From IMG/VR virus record IMGVR_UViG_3300044617_000542, positions 1 through 38,461 of that record: a stretch of 38,461 bases of DNA; one strand, 5' to 3'. This DNA comes from a virus. How positions within the stretch are numbered: position 1 is the first letter of the stretch; every line of letters starts with the position of its first letter. The notes under the pieces were generated by a model. That model had not been told where the DNA came from. It saw only the letters and a list, made by a program, of their open reading frames with translations, and did not search any database. The translations under genes and the position numbers were made by a program. Shown here one piece after another: positions 29,088 through 35,787 of the stretch.

Positions 29088-30028
29088 AGTCCTAGCTCCT
29101 CTAGTATTTGTTGCCACCTATGTTTATATGTATAGTTATTCTTAACAAACTTGTGTCCTGCTAATCTAATCTTTTCACGTTCATCATCGTGTTTAATGTA
29201 ATAATCAATTAACTCTTGAAGTTGTTGAAAGTTTCCATACTCATAAAAAACAACATGCTCTTTATCTTTAAATTCATTTTCTAAACCATTAATATATGGA
29301 TGAATCAAGAATCCACCACGACCCAAAGTCTCATATATTCTGTCTGACCAGTAGTCAGGATATTTAAAGTCAATGCATAAGGTATCACCAACAACTACTT
29401 TGGTAGACCAGTAAAGCTTATTAAGGTTTATACCACGCACTGACTTAACTCCGCCATTACCGTAGTGTTCAAACCTATTACCGTACGAAGTGTCTAACCA
29501 ATCAATTAATTTTGAACGGTATGGCCATTCATCATGATACTTTTTGCTGCCAACAAATATAACATCGTGTTTTTTGGTAACGTCTCTAATAATACATTCA
29601 GGACCAAATACACCAGCAGGTAAGTAATGTCCTTTAACTTTGGTGTTTTGATTAAACCATTCAGACATTTTTTTATCAACAGTAAAGAAATGATCAATCA
29701 TTTTATATACAGGAAATGACTCTAGGTCTTTTTCTCTTTTAAGGCCAAACCATAGATCAAGGTGATATGTCATGCTTGTAATATTTAAATCTTTTAATGT
29801 CTCAAGCAGCTTTTCCATTGTTATTTTACCTGGTGTATTCCATCCATGCGTATGTATCCAAATAAATAAATCACTCTTTATACACTCAGATAAAATGTCT
29901 TCTGCTTTAGCATCAGACTCTTGCATTCTAATAACTCTGTGTCCTAAGCTTTCTAGTGAGTTTGCGTGATGAGACTCACTTGTGTAGTCAACACGGAAAT
30001 TACCCAAAAAAACTATATTTAACACCAT
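29084..30028 (-). CDS. CgeB-like glycosyltransferase
   Basis: A 314-residue GT-B-type protein, first gene of the glycan operon, with AAAGGAGA before ATG 30028. N-terminal NIVFLGNFRVDYTSESHHANSLE-like sequence binds the acceptor side; in the C-terminal half, HDVIFVGSKKYHDEWPYR, KVVVGDTLCIDF, SDRIYETLGRGGFLI and the closing RLAGHKFVKNNYTYKHRWQQ are the hallmarks of the CgeB/YkvP-type (DUF3880-linked) glycosyltransferases. Donor and acceptor unknown. It is divergent from the 2OG oxygenase gene at 30088, with 59 bases between the starts. Confidence 0.83.
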   Translation of the reverse strand: MVLNIVFLGNFRVDYTSESHHANSLESLGHRVIRMQESDAKAEDILSECIKSDLFIWIHTHGWNTPGKITMEKLLETLKDLNITSMTYHLDLWFGLKREKDLESFPVYKMIDHFFTVDKKMSEWFNQNTKVKGHYLPAGVFGPECIIRDVTKKHDVIFVGSKKYHDEWPYRSKLIDWLDTSYGNRFEHYGNGGVKSVRGINLNKLYWSTKVVVGDTLCIDFKYPDYWSDRIYETLGRGGFLIHPYINGLENEFKDKEHVVFYEYGNFQQLQELIDYYIKHDDEREKIRLAGHKFVKNNYTYKHRWQQILEELGL

Positions 30029-30054
30029 GTCTCCTTTGTTTTAAGCCCAATTCT

Positions 30055-30060
30055 ATTATA
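30055..30060 (-). promoter_or_regulatory. -10 box of the glycan operon
   Basis: On the minus strand TATAAT (30060 to 30055) lies 26 bases before ATG 30028. The predicted leader of about 20 bases includes AAAGGAGA. It is back-to-back with the plus-strand promoter at 30073-30081; the two -10 boxes are only 15 bases apart, so they may interfere or be co-regulated. Confidence 0.6.
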
Positions 30061-30072
30061 CACCATGGAGTC

Positions 30073-30081
30073 TGGTATACT
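30073..30081 (+). promoter_or_regulatory. Leaderless promoter (TGgTATACT-6-ATG)
   Basis: TGG plus TATACT (30076-30081), six bases, ATG 30088. This fixes the start of the 2OG oxygenase gene at 30088, although the open frame extends 132 bases upstream. Divergent to the glycan operon promoter. Confidence 0.82.
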
Positions 30082-30087
30082 AGTTTT

Positions 30088-30657
30088 ATGAATACTATAG
30101 AACACCATGAGGGTATCTATGAAATAAAAAACTTTATAGATAAAGATACAATAGATTTTTTATTGTCCAAGATAAATGTCAAAGACAACGAAGGCTGGCA
30201 TACAGAAAGTCTTGGAAATAATGTTTTTTTTAGCTATGACGAAGACTTTGTATCTTGTGTTAATAAAATCAATAACAGTATAGTGGAATGTTTTAAAAAT
30301 ATTTATGACTCTACTGGAATACAAAATATTAGAAGGCTAAAATCTGGAGAGTTTATGAACGCTCACTTTGATTCTGGAATGCCACCAAAAAAGACTAATC
30401 CAAGAGAAGATGATTTTACAGAATATGGTGCAGGAAATTATATTGTTTTTGGAATAGTCTTATACTTAAATGATGAATTTAAAGGTGGAGAAACATTTTA
30501 TCGTGATATAGACTTAAAAATAAAACCAACTGTTGGTTCTTTAATAATTCACAAATCAAACATATTGCATGAAGTATTAGAGATAAAAGATGGTGAAAGA
30601 TATTCTATATCTTCATTTATAAAAGGAAACGAAGACACATCTTTTATTTTTAAATAA
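30088..30657 (+). CDS. 2-oxoglutarate/Fe(II) oxygenase (P4H-like), copy 3
   Basis: A 189-residue oxygenase. Iron ligands are H93 and D95 (MNAHFDSG) and H161 (NILHEVLEI), with R171 (GERYSISSF) as the 2-oxoglutarate residue. YLNDEFKGGETFYRD is the P4H strand pair. It belongs to a different branch from copies 1 and 2, which use Lys. The gene stands divergently to the five-gene glycan operon and its 3' end overlaps the convergent FkbM-like gene by eight bases, so it is embedded in the glycan island. Hydroxylation of a sugar acceptor protein or of a glycan lipid is plausible. Predicted leaderless mRNA. Confidence 0.87.
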   Translation: MNTIEHHEGIYEIKNFIDKDTIDFLLSKINVKDNEGWHTESLGNNVFFSYDEDFVSCVNKINNSIVECFKNIYDSTGIQNIRRLKSGEFMNAHFDSGMPPKKTNPREDDFTEYGAGNYIVFGIVLYLNDEFKGGETFYRDIDLKIKPTVGSLIIHKSNILHEVLEIKDGERYSISSFIKGNEDTSFIFK

Positions 30658-31318
30658 AATTACCCTTCCATGTTTCTCCAGTTATGCTAAGATATTCAGA
30701 AGCATTCATACCTAGAGATTTATCAATCCAAAGGTCTTCATTAAATCCTCCTGCTACAAGTTCATATCCATAGGCAAACAATATCTCTCTTTGCATGTCT
30801 CTTACTTTGGAAATTCTTAAGTCGTGATTGTAACAGTGCTCTATGCTTATTGTGTTGAATCTATACCTTGATAGAGGTAAGTTAATTAAAGCCAATAGGT
30901 TAGCAAAATCTGGTGTTTTATCTATATCAATTTGCAAAAAATCTATTTGTTTAGGAAATGAGTTATCTTCAAAGTACTTATCCCAATTAAAGGATATTGC
31001 GTCAGCAAACACGCATTCGTTAGATCTATTTTTGTTATATTCTTTTGCTGCATCCTCAATTATGTCTATGCCAACACCTTTCCAATTAAAATATTTTTCT
31101 AACATATATGTGTTGTTGTTTTGTTTCCAATGGCTTGATCCTATTTCTACATAGTATCCACCTTCTTTGTCATTGTTAAACCTTAAAGCAAATGCAGCAT
31201 GCACTGTAGATTCTGGTATGTTTAAGTACAAATCTTCAACAGTAAAAATTCTTACATCTACATTCTTGTTTTGAATATAATCAAACATTGGTATAGTTTT
31301 AATAGGTTCTAGGTTCAT
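30650..31318 (-). CDS. FkbM-like methyltransferase
   Basis: About 222 residues from ATG 31318. GGYYVEIGSSHWKQNNNTYM is motif I (acidic residue and Gly-Ser instead of Gly-x-Gly), GVGIDIIE motif II, and QIDFLQIDIDKTPDF the FkbM-like acidic motif. The variant motif I is typical for the SAM-dependent group that methylates sugars in capsule clusters. I prefer the fourth Met (31318) because TGgTACAAT then lies seven bases upstream; ATG 31327 overlaps that box. It is convergent with the 2OG oxygenase. Confidence 0.7.
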   Translation of the reverse strand: MNLEPIKTIPMFDYIQNKNVDVRIFTVEDLYLNIPESTVHAAFALRFNNDKEGGYYVEIGSSHWKQNNNTYMLEKYFNWKGVGIDIIEDAAKEYNKNRSNECVFADAISFNWDKYFEDNSFPKQIDFLQIDIDKTPDFANLLALINLPLSRYRFNTISIEHCYNHDLRISKVRDMQREILFAYGYELVAGGFNEDLWIDKSLGMNASEYLSITGETWKGNFI

Positions 31319-31325
31319 ACTAATC

Positions 31326-31334
31326 ATTGTACCA
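31326..31334 (-). promoter_or_regulatory. Likely leaderless promoter (TGgTACAAT-7-ATG)
   Basis: On the minus strand TGG (31334-31332) plus TACAAT (31331-31326) is followed by seven bases and ATG 31318. The hexamer differs from the others at one position. It lies between the tRNA-Arg gene and the methyltransferase. Confidence 0.6.
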
Positions 31335-31341
31335 CTTACAG

Positions 31342-31413
31342 CGCCCCTAGAAGGATTTGAACCTCCGACCTAACGGGTAGAAACCGTCCGCTCTTCCGCT
31401 GAGCTATAAAGGC
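31342..31413 (-). tRNA. tRNA-Arg (TCT)
   Basis: A 72-base cloverleaf on the minus strand. The acceptor GCCTTTA pairs with TAGGGGC including two G-U pairs. The D stem is GCTC/GAGC, the anticodon stem GACGG/CCGTT with loop TTTCTAC (anticodon TCT), and the T stem GGAGG/CCTTC with loop TTCAAAT. CCA is not encoded. It reads AGA, a codon common in the AT-rich genes here. Confidence 0.93.
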
Positions 31414-31417
31414 TTTG

Positions 31418-31491
31418 TACATCTGGTAGGACTTGAACCTACGGCTCTCTGCATATAAGGCAGGTACTCTAACCAACTGAGTTACAGATGT
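31418..31491 (-). tRNA. tRNA-Ile (TAT)
   Basis: A 74-base cloverleaf on the minus strand. The acceptor ACATCTG pairs with CAGATGT perfectly. The D stem is ACTC/GAGT, the anticodon stem CCTGC/GCAGA (outer pair mismatched) with loop CTTATAT, and the T stem GTAGG/CCTAC. U33 and A37 frame the anticodon TAT, which reads AUA directly. Bacteria normally read AUA with a lysidine-modified CAU tRNA, so this is notable. Confidence 0.9.
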
Positions 31492-31528
31492 TTGTTGTGG
31501 GCAGTTTTAGTCATACCCAGGACTTTTG

Positions 31529-32041
31529 CTAAGCTGAAAGTATCTTTGCTAATGCATTAACTGTTGCTGCAATTCTTCCGATATCACGCAACTGTTCAAC
31601 TGTATAGCCTTCTTCTTTCAATGTTTCATAGTGTGCTTTAACACAGAAATGACACTTACCAACAATAGAAGAAGCAAGAGAGTATGCCTCAAACTTTGCC
31701 TTTGTTGTACCACCATGAGATGCAATTGCATTCATACGAAGTTGTGCTGGTAGTCCAGTAAGATTAGCATCATCTGCCATTTCTAAATATGGATACCAAA
31801 CATTGTTTTGTGCCATGATTGCCCCTGCAGTTAATGCAGCATTTCTTTCTACCTCGTCAGTTGCACTTGCTGTAATGAAAGCAACAAGCTTACCATTGCC
31901 AGTTGAAAAAGCAGCTGCAAGAGCAAGATATGTAGCATGCTCAGAATCAATAGATGACCTATTAATCACTGCATCAAGATTTAACTTAATGTCTTTTGCA
32001 TACTCTGGAAGGTTTTCCTTAAGCTGATCAACCCAAGACAT
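31529..32041 (-). CDS. ahpD: Alkylhydroperoxidase AhpD
   Basis: A 170-residue AhpD. The CxxC site is C130 and C133 (GKCHFCVKAHYE), with E118 (KFEAY) and H137 positioned exactly as in Mycobacterium tuberculosis AhpD. The mycobacterial His132 is Phe here, with His at 131 instead. AhpD reduces oxidised AhpC, receiving electrons from a lipoyl-dehydrogenase chain, and has weak peroxidase activity. It lies directly downstream of ahpC (one-base overlap), as in mycobacteria, so the pair was probably acquired as a unit from an actinobacterium. Lipoylated partner proteins would have to come from the host. Confidence 0.93.
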   Translation of the reverse strand: MSWVDQLKENLPEYAKDIKLNLDAVINRSSIDSEHATYLALAAAFSTGNGKLVAFITASATDEVERNAALTAGAIMAQNNVWYPYLEMADDANLTGLPAQLRMNAIASHGGTTKAKFEAYSLASSIVGKCHFCVKAHYETLKEEGYTVEQLRDIGRIAATVNALAKILSA

Positions 32042-32577
32042 TATAGAGTCTCTCCTCCAAGAGGTCTATTGCATGCACAAAGCTCTCCTGTTTGTAGTGC
32101 ATCAAGCACACGAAGAGCTTCATCTGCATTACGACCAACATCAAGATTATTTACTGTAATGTGTTGAATAGTGTTTTCTGGATCAACAATAAATGTTGCA
32201 CGATATGTAACACCAGATGAATGATGGATACCAAGATCTCCAGCTAACTGATGTGCTGTGTCTGCAAATGCCCATGAGTTTGTCTTTTTTAGATCATCAT
32301 GTGCGTTACGCCATGCAACCTTACAGAACTCATTGTCAACTGAACCAGTCATAAGAACTGCATCACGATCATTAAAATCATTTACAAGTGCATCATATGC
32401 AACAATTTCTGTTGGGCATACGAACGTAAAGTCCTTTGGATAAAACACAATGATCTTCCATTTGCCTGGAAAAGAATCTTGCGTTAGTACTTCAAATGAG
32501 GAATCGTCATACGTCAATGCCCCAGGCTTAACTCCAGTAACGGCAAAGTTACCAAGCTTTTCTCCTATAGTTTTCAT
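32041..32577 (-). CDS. ahpC: Peroxiredoxin AhpC
   Basis: A 178-residue 2-Cys peroxiredoxin. The peroxidatic Cys54 lies in PKDFTFVCPTEI (P-x3-T-x2-C). The C-terminus has C167 and C169 (ELCACNRPLGG), the C-x-C arrangement of mycobacterial AhpC, whose cysteines 61, 174 and 176 have the same spacing of 113 and 2. It reduces hydrogen peroxide, organic peroxides and peroxynitrite, and is recycled by AhpD. Ribosome site AAGGAGA. A -10-like TATAAA lies between the gene and the upstream tRNA-Met. All catalytic residues are intact, so activity is expected. Confidence 0.95.
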   Translation of the reverse strand: MKTIGEKLGNFAVTGVKPGALTYDDSSFEVLTQDSFPGKWKIIVFYPKDFTFVCPTEIVAYDALVNDFNDRDAVLMTGSVDNEFCKVAWRNAHDDLKKTNSWAFADTAHQLAGDLGIHHSSGVTYRATFIVDPENTIQHITVNNLDVGRNADEALRVLDALQTGELCACNRPLGGETL

Positions 32578-32616
32578 TTATTCTCCTTATATAAGTAGAT
32601 CATTTTATAGATCTCG

Positions 32617-32690
32617 TGCACCAGGTAGGACTTGAACCTACGACGACCAAATTATGAGTTTGGGGCTCTAACCAACTGAGCTACTGGAGC
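32617..32690 (-). tRNA. tRNA-Met (CAT)
   Basis: A 74-base cloverleaf on the minus strand. The acceptor GCTCCAG pairs with CTGGTGC with one T-T mismatch at the third pair. The D stem is GCTC/GAGC, the anticodon stem CCAAA/TTTGG with loop CTCATAA (anticodon CAT at 32656-32654), and the T stem GTAGG/CCTAC. The paired first acceptor position suggests elongator rather than initiator type; a lysidine-type tRNA-Ile cannot be excluded, but a TAT tRNA-Ile is already present. Confidence 0.9.
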
Positions 32691-32698
32691 TAATACCA

Positions 32699-32806
32699 CT
32701 ATTCTTTTTCTTGCTTAATTCCAACAGTCATTACTAGGTACGATATAAAGTATCCCAATAAAAAAGACGGTACTGTTAAAAGTATTGCTAGCATACATAA
32801 TGACAT
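32699..32806 (-). CDS. 35-residue membrane peptide
   Basis: It starts at ATG 32806 overlapping the stop of the next upstream gene (TAATG) and ends just before the tRNA-Met. It encodes a single hydrophobic helix (LCMLAILLTVPSFLLGYFIS) with a charged tail KQEKE. Function unknown. Translational coupling is the main reason to accept it. Confidence 0.45.
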   Translation of the reverse strand: MSLCMLAILLTVPSFLLGYFISYLVMTVGIKQEKE

Positions 32807-32916
32807 TAGTTAATCCTATCTAAATCTTCAAGACTATTAATACCATAAAGATTAATCATTTCTTCAACAGTAAACTCTAAGTCAAACTCTTCTTCAGTAT
32901 CCACCTGTGCACTCAT
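32806..32916 (-). CDS. 36-residue acidic peptide
   Basis: From ATG 32916, inside the end of the zinc-finger gene, to TAA 32806. It is very acidic (VDTEEEFDLEFTVEEM) and helical. TATCAT seven bases before the ATG may be a weak -10. Function unknown. The overlapping layout on both sides supports it, but it is short. Confidence 0.45.
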   Translation of the reverse strand: MSAQVDTEEEFDLEFTVEEMINLYGINSLEDLDRIN

Positions 32917-33103
32917 TTCTTGTATGATATAAACGAATCTTTGTCATTATTTTGCGGGACGGAGCAAAAAGGTCATCTTTACAAGTTAAACACTTATAAG
33001 ACCATTCACCAGTAAAGAAGTCATGAACATAACCCTTAGCGTTAGCATACTTCTTGGCTACGAAGGTTTGAAAAGGATCTGGTATATCGTAATGTTTAAG
33101 CAT
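32894..33103 (-). CDS. Small zinc-finger protein
   Basis: A 69-residue protein from ATG 33103, with GGAGG just upstream. It has YKCLTCKDDLF (CxxC) and a later His-x4-Cys (YHTRNEC), a plausible single zinc finger. The middle is rich in aromatic residues and Lys (YANAKGYVHDFFTGEWSY). I do not recognise the family. The frame continues upstream to 33160, but that would overlap the membrane-protein gene more extensively. Confidence 0.6.
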   Translation of the reverse strand: MLKHYDIPDPFQTFVAKKYANAKGYVHDFFTGEWSYKCLTCKDDLFAPSRKIMTKIRLYHTRNECTGGY

Positions 33104-33326
33104 CTCGCCTCCAATGCAGATATGATCTAATATAAACAGCACCATAGGCAACTGCTGCAAAGATAAATCCGTATTGGTCTGTGACTAAGGCATAGGCTAT
33201 CCACAGGCACTCATTGAACAATAGTACGAACCATCCCCACAGAGTTTTTCTTCCAACAAAGTAAATACCAGATACACCAATACAAGCAAGTACCCAGTGT
33301 GCATATTCAGCAATCCATTCAATCAT
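33096..33326 (-). CDS. Small membrane protein
   Basis: A 76-residue protein with three hydrophobic segments (about 8-23, 29-46, 50-66), each with aromatic residues, plus GRKTLWGW between the first two and a basic end (RSYLHWRRDA). It resembles small membrane proteins common in actinophages whose function is unknown; a resemblance to PnuC-like transport fragments is weak. Predicted leaderless mRNA from a strong promoter at 33333-33361. Confidence 0.7.
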   Translation of the reverse strand: MIEWIAEYAHWVLACIGVSGIYFVGRKTLWGWFVLLFNECLWIAYALVTDQYGFIFAAVAYGAVYIRSYLHWRRDA

Positions 33327-33332
33327 ATATTC

Positions 33333-33361
33333 AGTATACCCTAAGACCGTGTATCAGTCAA
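33333..33361 (-). promoter_or_regulatory. Leaderless promoter (TTGACT-17-TATACT-6-ATG)
   Basis: On the minus strand TTGACT (33361-33356), 17 bases, TATACT (33338-33333), six bases, ATG 33326. It overlaps the last codons of the gene at 33341-33490. Confidence 0.82.
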
Positions 33362-33490
33362 GTGCTCTCCCCTTGCAACCTTAGCTGCAAGAATACGCAT
33401 ACCAAGGGCATTTGTAACAGAGTCTTCAATTGGAATAGACTCAATAGCTCTTGCAATTTCTTCTCTTAACATCATATAATCTAGGCTCAT
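33341..33490 (-). CDS. 49-residue helical protein
   Basis: ATG 33490 follows a near-perfect promoter by six bases, the main evidence for the gene. It encodes MSLDYMMLREEIARAIESIP followed by TNALGMRILAAKVARGEH, two likely amphipathic helices. No cysteines, no known family. A short protein of this kind could be an inhibitor or a subunit. Ends at TAG 33341. Confidence 0.65.
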   Translation of the reverse strand: MSLDYMMLREEIARAIESIPIEDSVTNALGMRILAAKVARGEHLTDTRS

Positions 33491-33496
33491 ATACCA

Positions 33497-33525
33497 AGTA
33501 TACACTCTATATAATATGATGTCAA
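33497..33525 (-). promoter_or_regulatory. Leaderless promoter (TTGACA-17-TATACT-6-ATG)
   Basis: On the minus strand TTGACA (33525-33520), 17 bases, TATACT (33502-33497), six bases, ATG 33490. This is a complete consensus promoter. It shares the 113-base intergenic region 33491-33603 with the plus-strand pstS promoter; nothing else was seen there. Confidence 0.87.
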
Positions 33526-33591
33526 GTATAACATTAGGTGAACACTTGGTTAAATGAGCCTATTATCTGTCAAAATATAGTTTATTTACTA

Positions 33592-33597
33592 TATACT
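33592..33597 (+). promoter_or_regulatory. Leaderless -10 box (TATACT-6-ATG) for pstS
   Basis: TATACT, six bases, ATG 33604. No TG extension and only a poor -35 (CTGTCA, 19 bases away). No convincing Pho-box repeat was seen. It sets the pstS start at 33604, although the frame is open from 33538. Confidence 0.72.
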
Positions 33598-33603
33598 CTT
33601 ATT

Positions 33604-34728
33604 ATGAGACTTAAGCTTATCGCAATAGCAGTCGTTGCTGCTTTATCTATTTCTACCCCAGCCTTTGCAACAGAAAATATTGTTGGCAATGGAGCATCAT
33701 TTCCATCAAACCTGATTGACGAATGCAGATCATCTTATGCCAAGTCCACAGGCAATCTTGTTACATACTCAGCAAACGGATCTGGTGCTGGAAAGACTTC
33801 ATCTGATAAAGGCATTGGAGATTTCTGGTTTTCAGACTCAGCACACACTGCATCAACAAAGAAGCCATCTGTAATACACATCCCAGTTGTTGCAGCACCT
33901 ATTGCGGTTATGCATAACCTTCCAGGAAACAGACAGTTATATTTGTCATCAACTACAGTCGCTAAAATTTTTGCGGGGGATATAACAATGTGGAATGACC
34001 CTGCTATTAGGGCTGATAACAACAGAAAGATTCAAGAAGTTATCTATAGAAAAGATAGGTCTGGCAATTTAGTTAAAGATAAGTCTGGTAATCCAGTAGT
34101 TCTAAGAACAACAAGCAAGAGTATTGTTTATACTTTACCAAACCAAAAGATCAAGGTTGTTTACAGGCTAGACAGTTCTGGAACAACTAATAACTTTGTT
34201 AGATTTATGAAGGCAAACTCACCAGAAATTTGGACAAAGGCAGTATCTGATTCATTCTCTACATCATTTCCAAAGAGCATTAATGACATTGGAAACATGG
34301 GAAGAATTGTTGGAGCAAACCAATCACAGGGAGTTGCAACACTTGCATCAAAGACTAAGTATTCTATTACATATGCAGAGGTATCATTTGCTAAGTTCTT
34401 TAAACTAAAGGTGGCGAACATAGGAAATGCATCAGGAAACTTTGTTGCACCAGATAGTGCAAATGTATCAGCGTTCTTGGGTGAGGCATCAATTGACTCA
34501 AACAACATACTTACCTACGACTATGCCACCAAAGAGCCTGGAGCCTATCCTCTAGGGATTGTATCCTACCTTCTAGCAGATACAGCAGGCAAGAACAAAG
34601 CATCTGTAAAGGAATGGGCAAAGTATTTGGTTAGTGCAGAGTGTGTTAATGCTAAGCCAGAACTAGGGTTTACTTTGCTAACAGGAAAGTTCTTAGAGTT
34701 TGTAAACAAACAGATCAATCGTCTGTAG
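33604..34728 (+). CDS. pstS: Phosphate-binding protein PstS, exported
   Basis: A 374-residue periplasmic-binding-fold protein. Signal peptide MRLKLIAIAVVAALSISTPA, cleavage after AFA22; there is no lipobox Cys, so it is not a lipoprotein, unlike most Gram-positive PstS. Ligand loops match PstS: GNGASFPSNLID (28-39), YSANGSGAGK (55-64), FWFSDSAH (74-81) and RLDSSGTTNNF (188-198), with IFAGDITMWNDPAI as a typical helix-turn. An insert around 148-180 (Asp/Lys/Ser-Gly repeats) is unusual. It would capture phosphate outside the membrane for the host Pst transporter, as known from cyanophage pstS genes. Without an anchor it may be released or bind the wall. Predicted leaderless mRNA. Confidence 0.93.
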   Translation: MRLKLIAIAVVAALSISTPAFATENIVGNGASFPSNLIDECRSSYAKSTGNLVTYSANGSGAGKTSSDKGIGDFWFSDSAHTASTKKPSVIHIPVVAAPIAVMHNLPGNRQLYLSSTTVAKIFAGDITMWNDPAIRADNNRKIQEVIYRKDRSGNLVKDKSGNPVVLRTTSKSIVYTLPNQKIKVVYRLDSSGTTNNFVRFMKANSPEIWTKAVSDSFSTSFPKSINDIGNMGRIVGANQSQGVATLASKTKYSITYAEVSFAKFFKLKVANIGNASGNFVAPDSANVSAFLGEASIDSNNILTYDYATKEPGAYPLGIVSYLLADTAGKNKASVKEWAKYLVSAECVNAKPELGFTLLTGKFLEFVNKQINRL

Positions 34729-34978
34729 TGTTATGCCACTTGCTTGTATCAACAGTATAGTATGTACCCCAACGCTCATATGGTTTATTAAATATAACCC
34801 ATATCTTGCTATGGAATTTAAAACGGTACCCATATCTACCCTGCTCATCTAAATCAAAAGCCTTAAGTAAACTCCTAGTAGCAATAGAACTACAGGCGTT
34901 ACTGAACCATCTAAGAGGAAGTATCTTTGTCTTTTCTGTCTTGGTTATCTTGTTGAGGAACCCATCTGAGTTTGCCAT
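34715..34978 (-). CDS. Hypothetical protein
   Basis: An 87-residue protein from ATG 34978 (GAGAG upstream); ATG 34996 is possible. It has a helical Ser/Ala-rich part (RWFSNACSSIATRSLLKAF) and a beta-like Tyr/Trp-rich end (YGYRFKFHSKIWVIFNKPYERWGTYYTVD). No known family. Its 5' part overlaps the small gene at 34911-35042 in a different frame over about 68 bases, and its 3' end overlaps pstS by 14. Confidence 0.6.
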   Translation of the reverse strand: MANSDGFLNKITKTEKTKILPLRWFSNACSSIATRSLLKAFDLDEQGRYGYRFKFHSKIWVIFNKPYERWGTYYTVDTSKWHNTTDD

Positions 34979-35042
34979 CTTTATACTCTCTTTCATATCC
35001 CAAAGCTTTCCAGTCCATCTGCATAATACGTGGTTCTTTCAT
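34911..35042 (-). CDS. 43-residue basic protein from leaderless promoter
   Basis: ATG 35042 lies exactly six bases after TATACT. The product MKEPRIMQMDWKALGYEREY continues KDGKLRWVPQ and ends in a charged stretch (DNQDRKDKDTSS). No known family. It overlaps the next gene out of frame, so one of the two starts could be wrong, but the promoter supports this one. Confidence 0.55.
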   Translation of the reverse strand: MKEPRIMQMDWKALGYEREYKDGKLRWVPQQDNQDRKDKDTSS

Positions 35043-35048
35043 ATAGTA

Positions 35049-35054
35049 AGTATA
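35049..35054 (-). promoter_or_regulatory. Leaderless -10 box (TATACT-6-ATG)
   Basis: On the minus strand TATACT (35054-35049), six bases, ATG 35042. No TG extension or clear -35. Confidence 0.65.
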
Positions 35055-35079
35055 CTATATTGCCATCAAAAAGTAAAGT

Positions 35080-35781
35080 CTATTTATTACATATAATTTT
35101 AATAAATTTGCCACCGTTATTTTTATAGTATTTGCGGGCATTTATAGATATGGAGGTTAGCAAATCTCTTGCTTCTTTGTCATCTATATTTTTAAAGTTT
35201 TCAATGTCTTCTTCACAAGACATAATAACCTTCTTGGTTATGTCTAACGAAACAACATTTTTAAATTTATCAGTATTGTTCAAAAAATATCTAATTACAT
35301 GGTTGTTGTCAAGATAAGAGAATGTACCTCCTGGAGATAAAACCCTATATACCTCATTAAAAAATAAATTTGGATTCTCATAACAATGTGAAGATTCTAC
35401 GCTTGTTACAATATCAAATTGATTTTCTAAATAATCTAATTTTTCTGCATCAGAAACTTTATATTCTACATCAATGCTATTGTTATTAATGCAATATTCT
35501 ATGTGATTTACATTAAGATCACAGGCATATATTTTTTTTAAATCAAGATGTTTTCTGTATACTTCAACACCCCCACCTCTTCCACAACCTATGTCTAGCA
35601 AAGTCTTGTCCTTTGTTTCTATTGTTTCAAGTGCATTTATATATAGGCTGGCTTGGTTTTTTAAAAAATCATTATTTAAAAATGGATAAGATGGCGAGTA
35701 TCCATGATTCATAAAGGTTATTTTAGACCTTACAAATAAATCATTTAGTTTATTATAGGTTTCTTGTTGATTAGATAGCAT
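35080..35781 (-). CDS. SAM-dependent methyltransferase (class I)
   Basis: A 233-residue Rossmann methyltransferase. LLDIGCGRGGGVEVYRKH (motif I), IYACDLNVNHIEYC (motif II), YKVSDAEKLDYLENQFDIVTSVESSHCYEN (motifs III-IV region) and VYRVLSPGGTFSYLD (motif post-IV) are all clear. The pattern resembles the sugar/phenol O-methyltransferases of natural-product and mycobacterial lipid clusters. It could methylate a sugar made by the neighbouring glycosyltransferase. Predicted leaderless mRNA. Confidence 0.9.
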   Translation of the reverse strand: MLSNQQETYNKLNDLFVRSKITFMNHGYSPSYPFLNNDFLKNQASLYINALETIETKDKTLLDIGCGRGGGVEVYRKHLDLKKIYACDLNVNHIEYCINNNSIDVEYKVSDAEKLDYLENQFDIVTSVESSHCYENPNLFFNEVYRVLSPGGTFSYLDNNHVIRYFLNNTDKFKNVVSLDITKKVIMSCEEDIENFKNIDDKEARDLLTSISINARKYYKNNGGKFIKIICNK

Positions 35782-35787
35782 AAATAA

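Noticed and set aside
29956-30087. N-terminal extension of the 2OG oxygenase
   Set aside because: It would run through both divergent promoters; the leaderless box places the start at 30088.
33516-33557. Short plus-strand frame after TATAAT at 33510
   Set aside because: The box directly abuts the ATG, which does not fit the six-base rule, and the region is already the minus-strand promoter.
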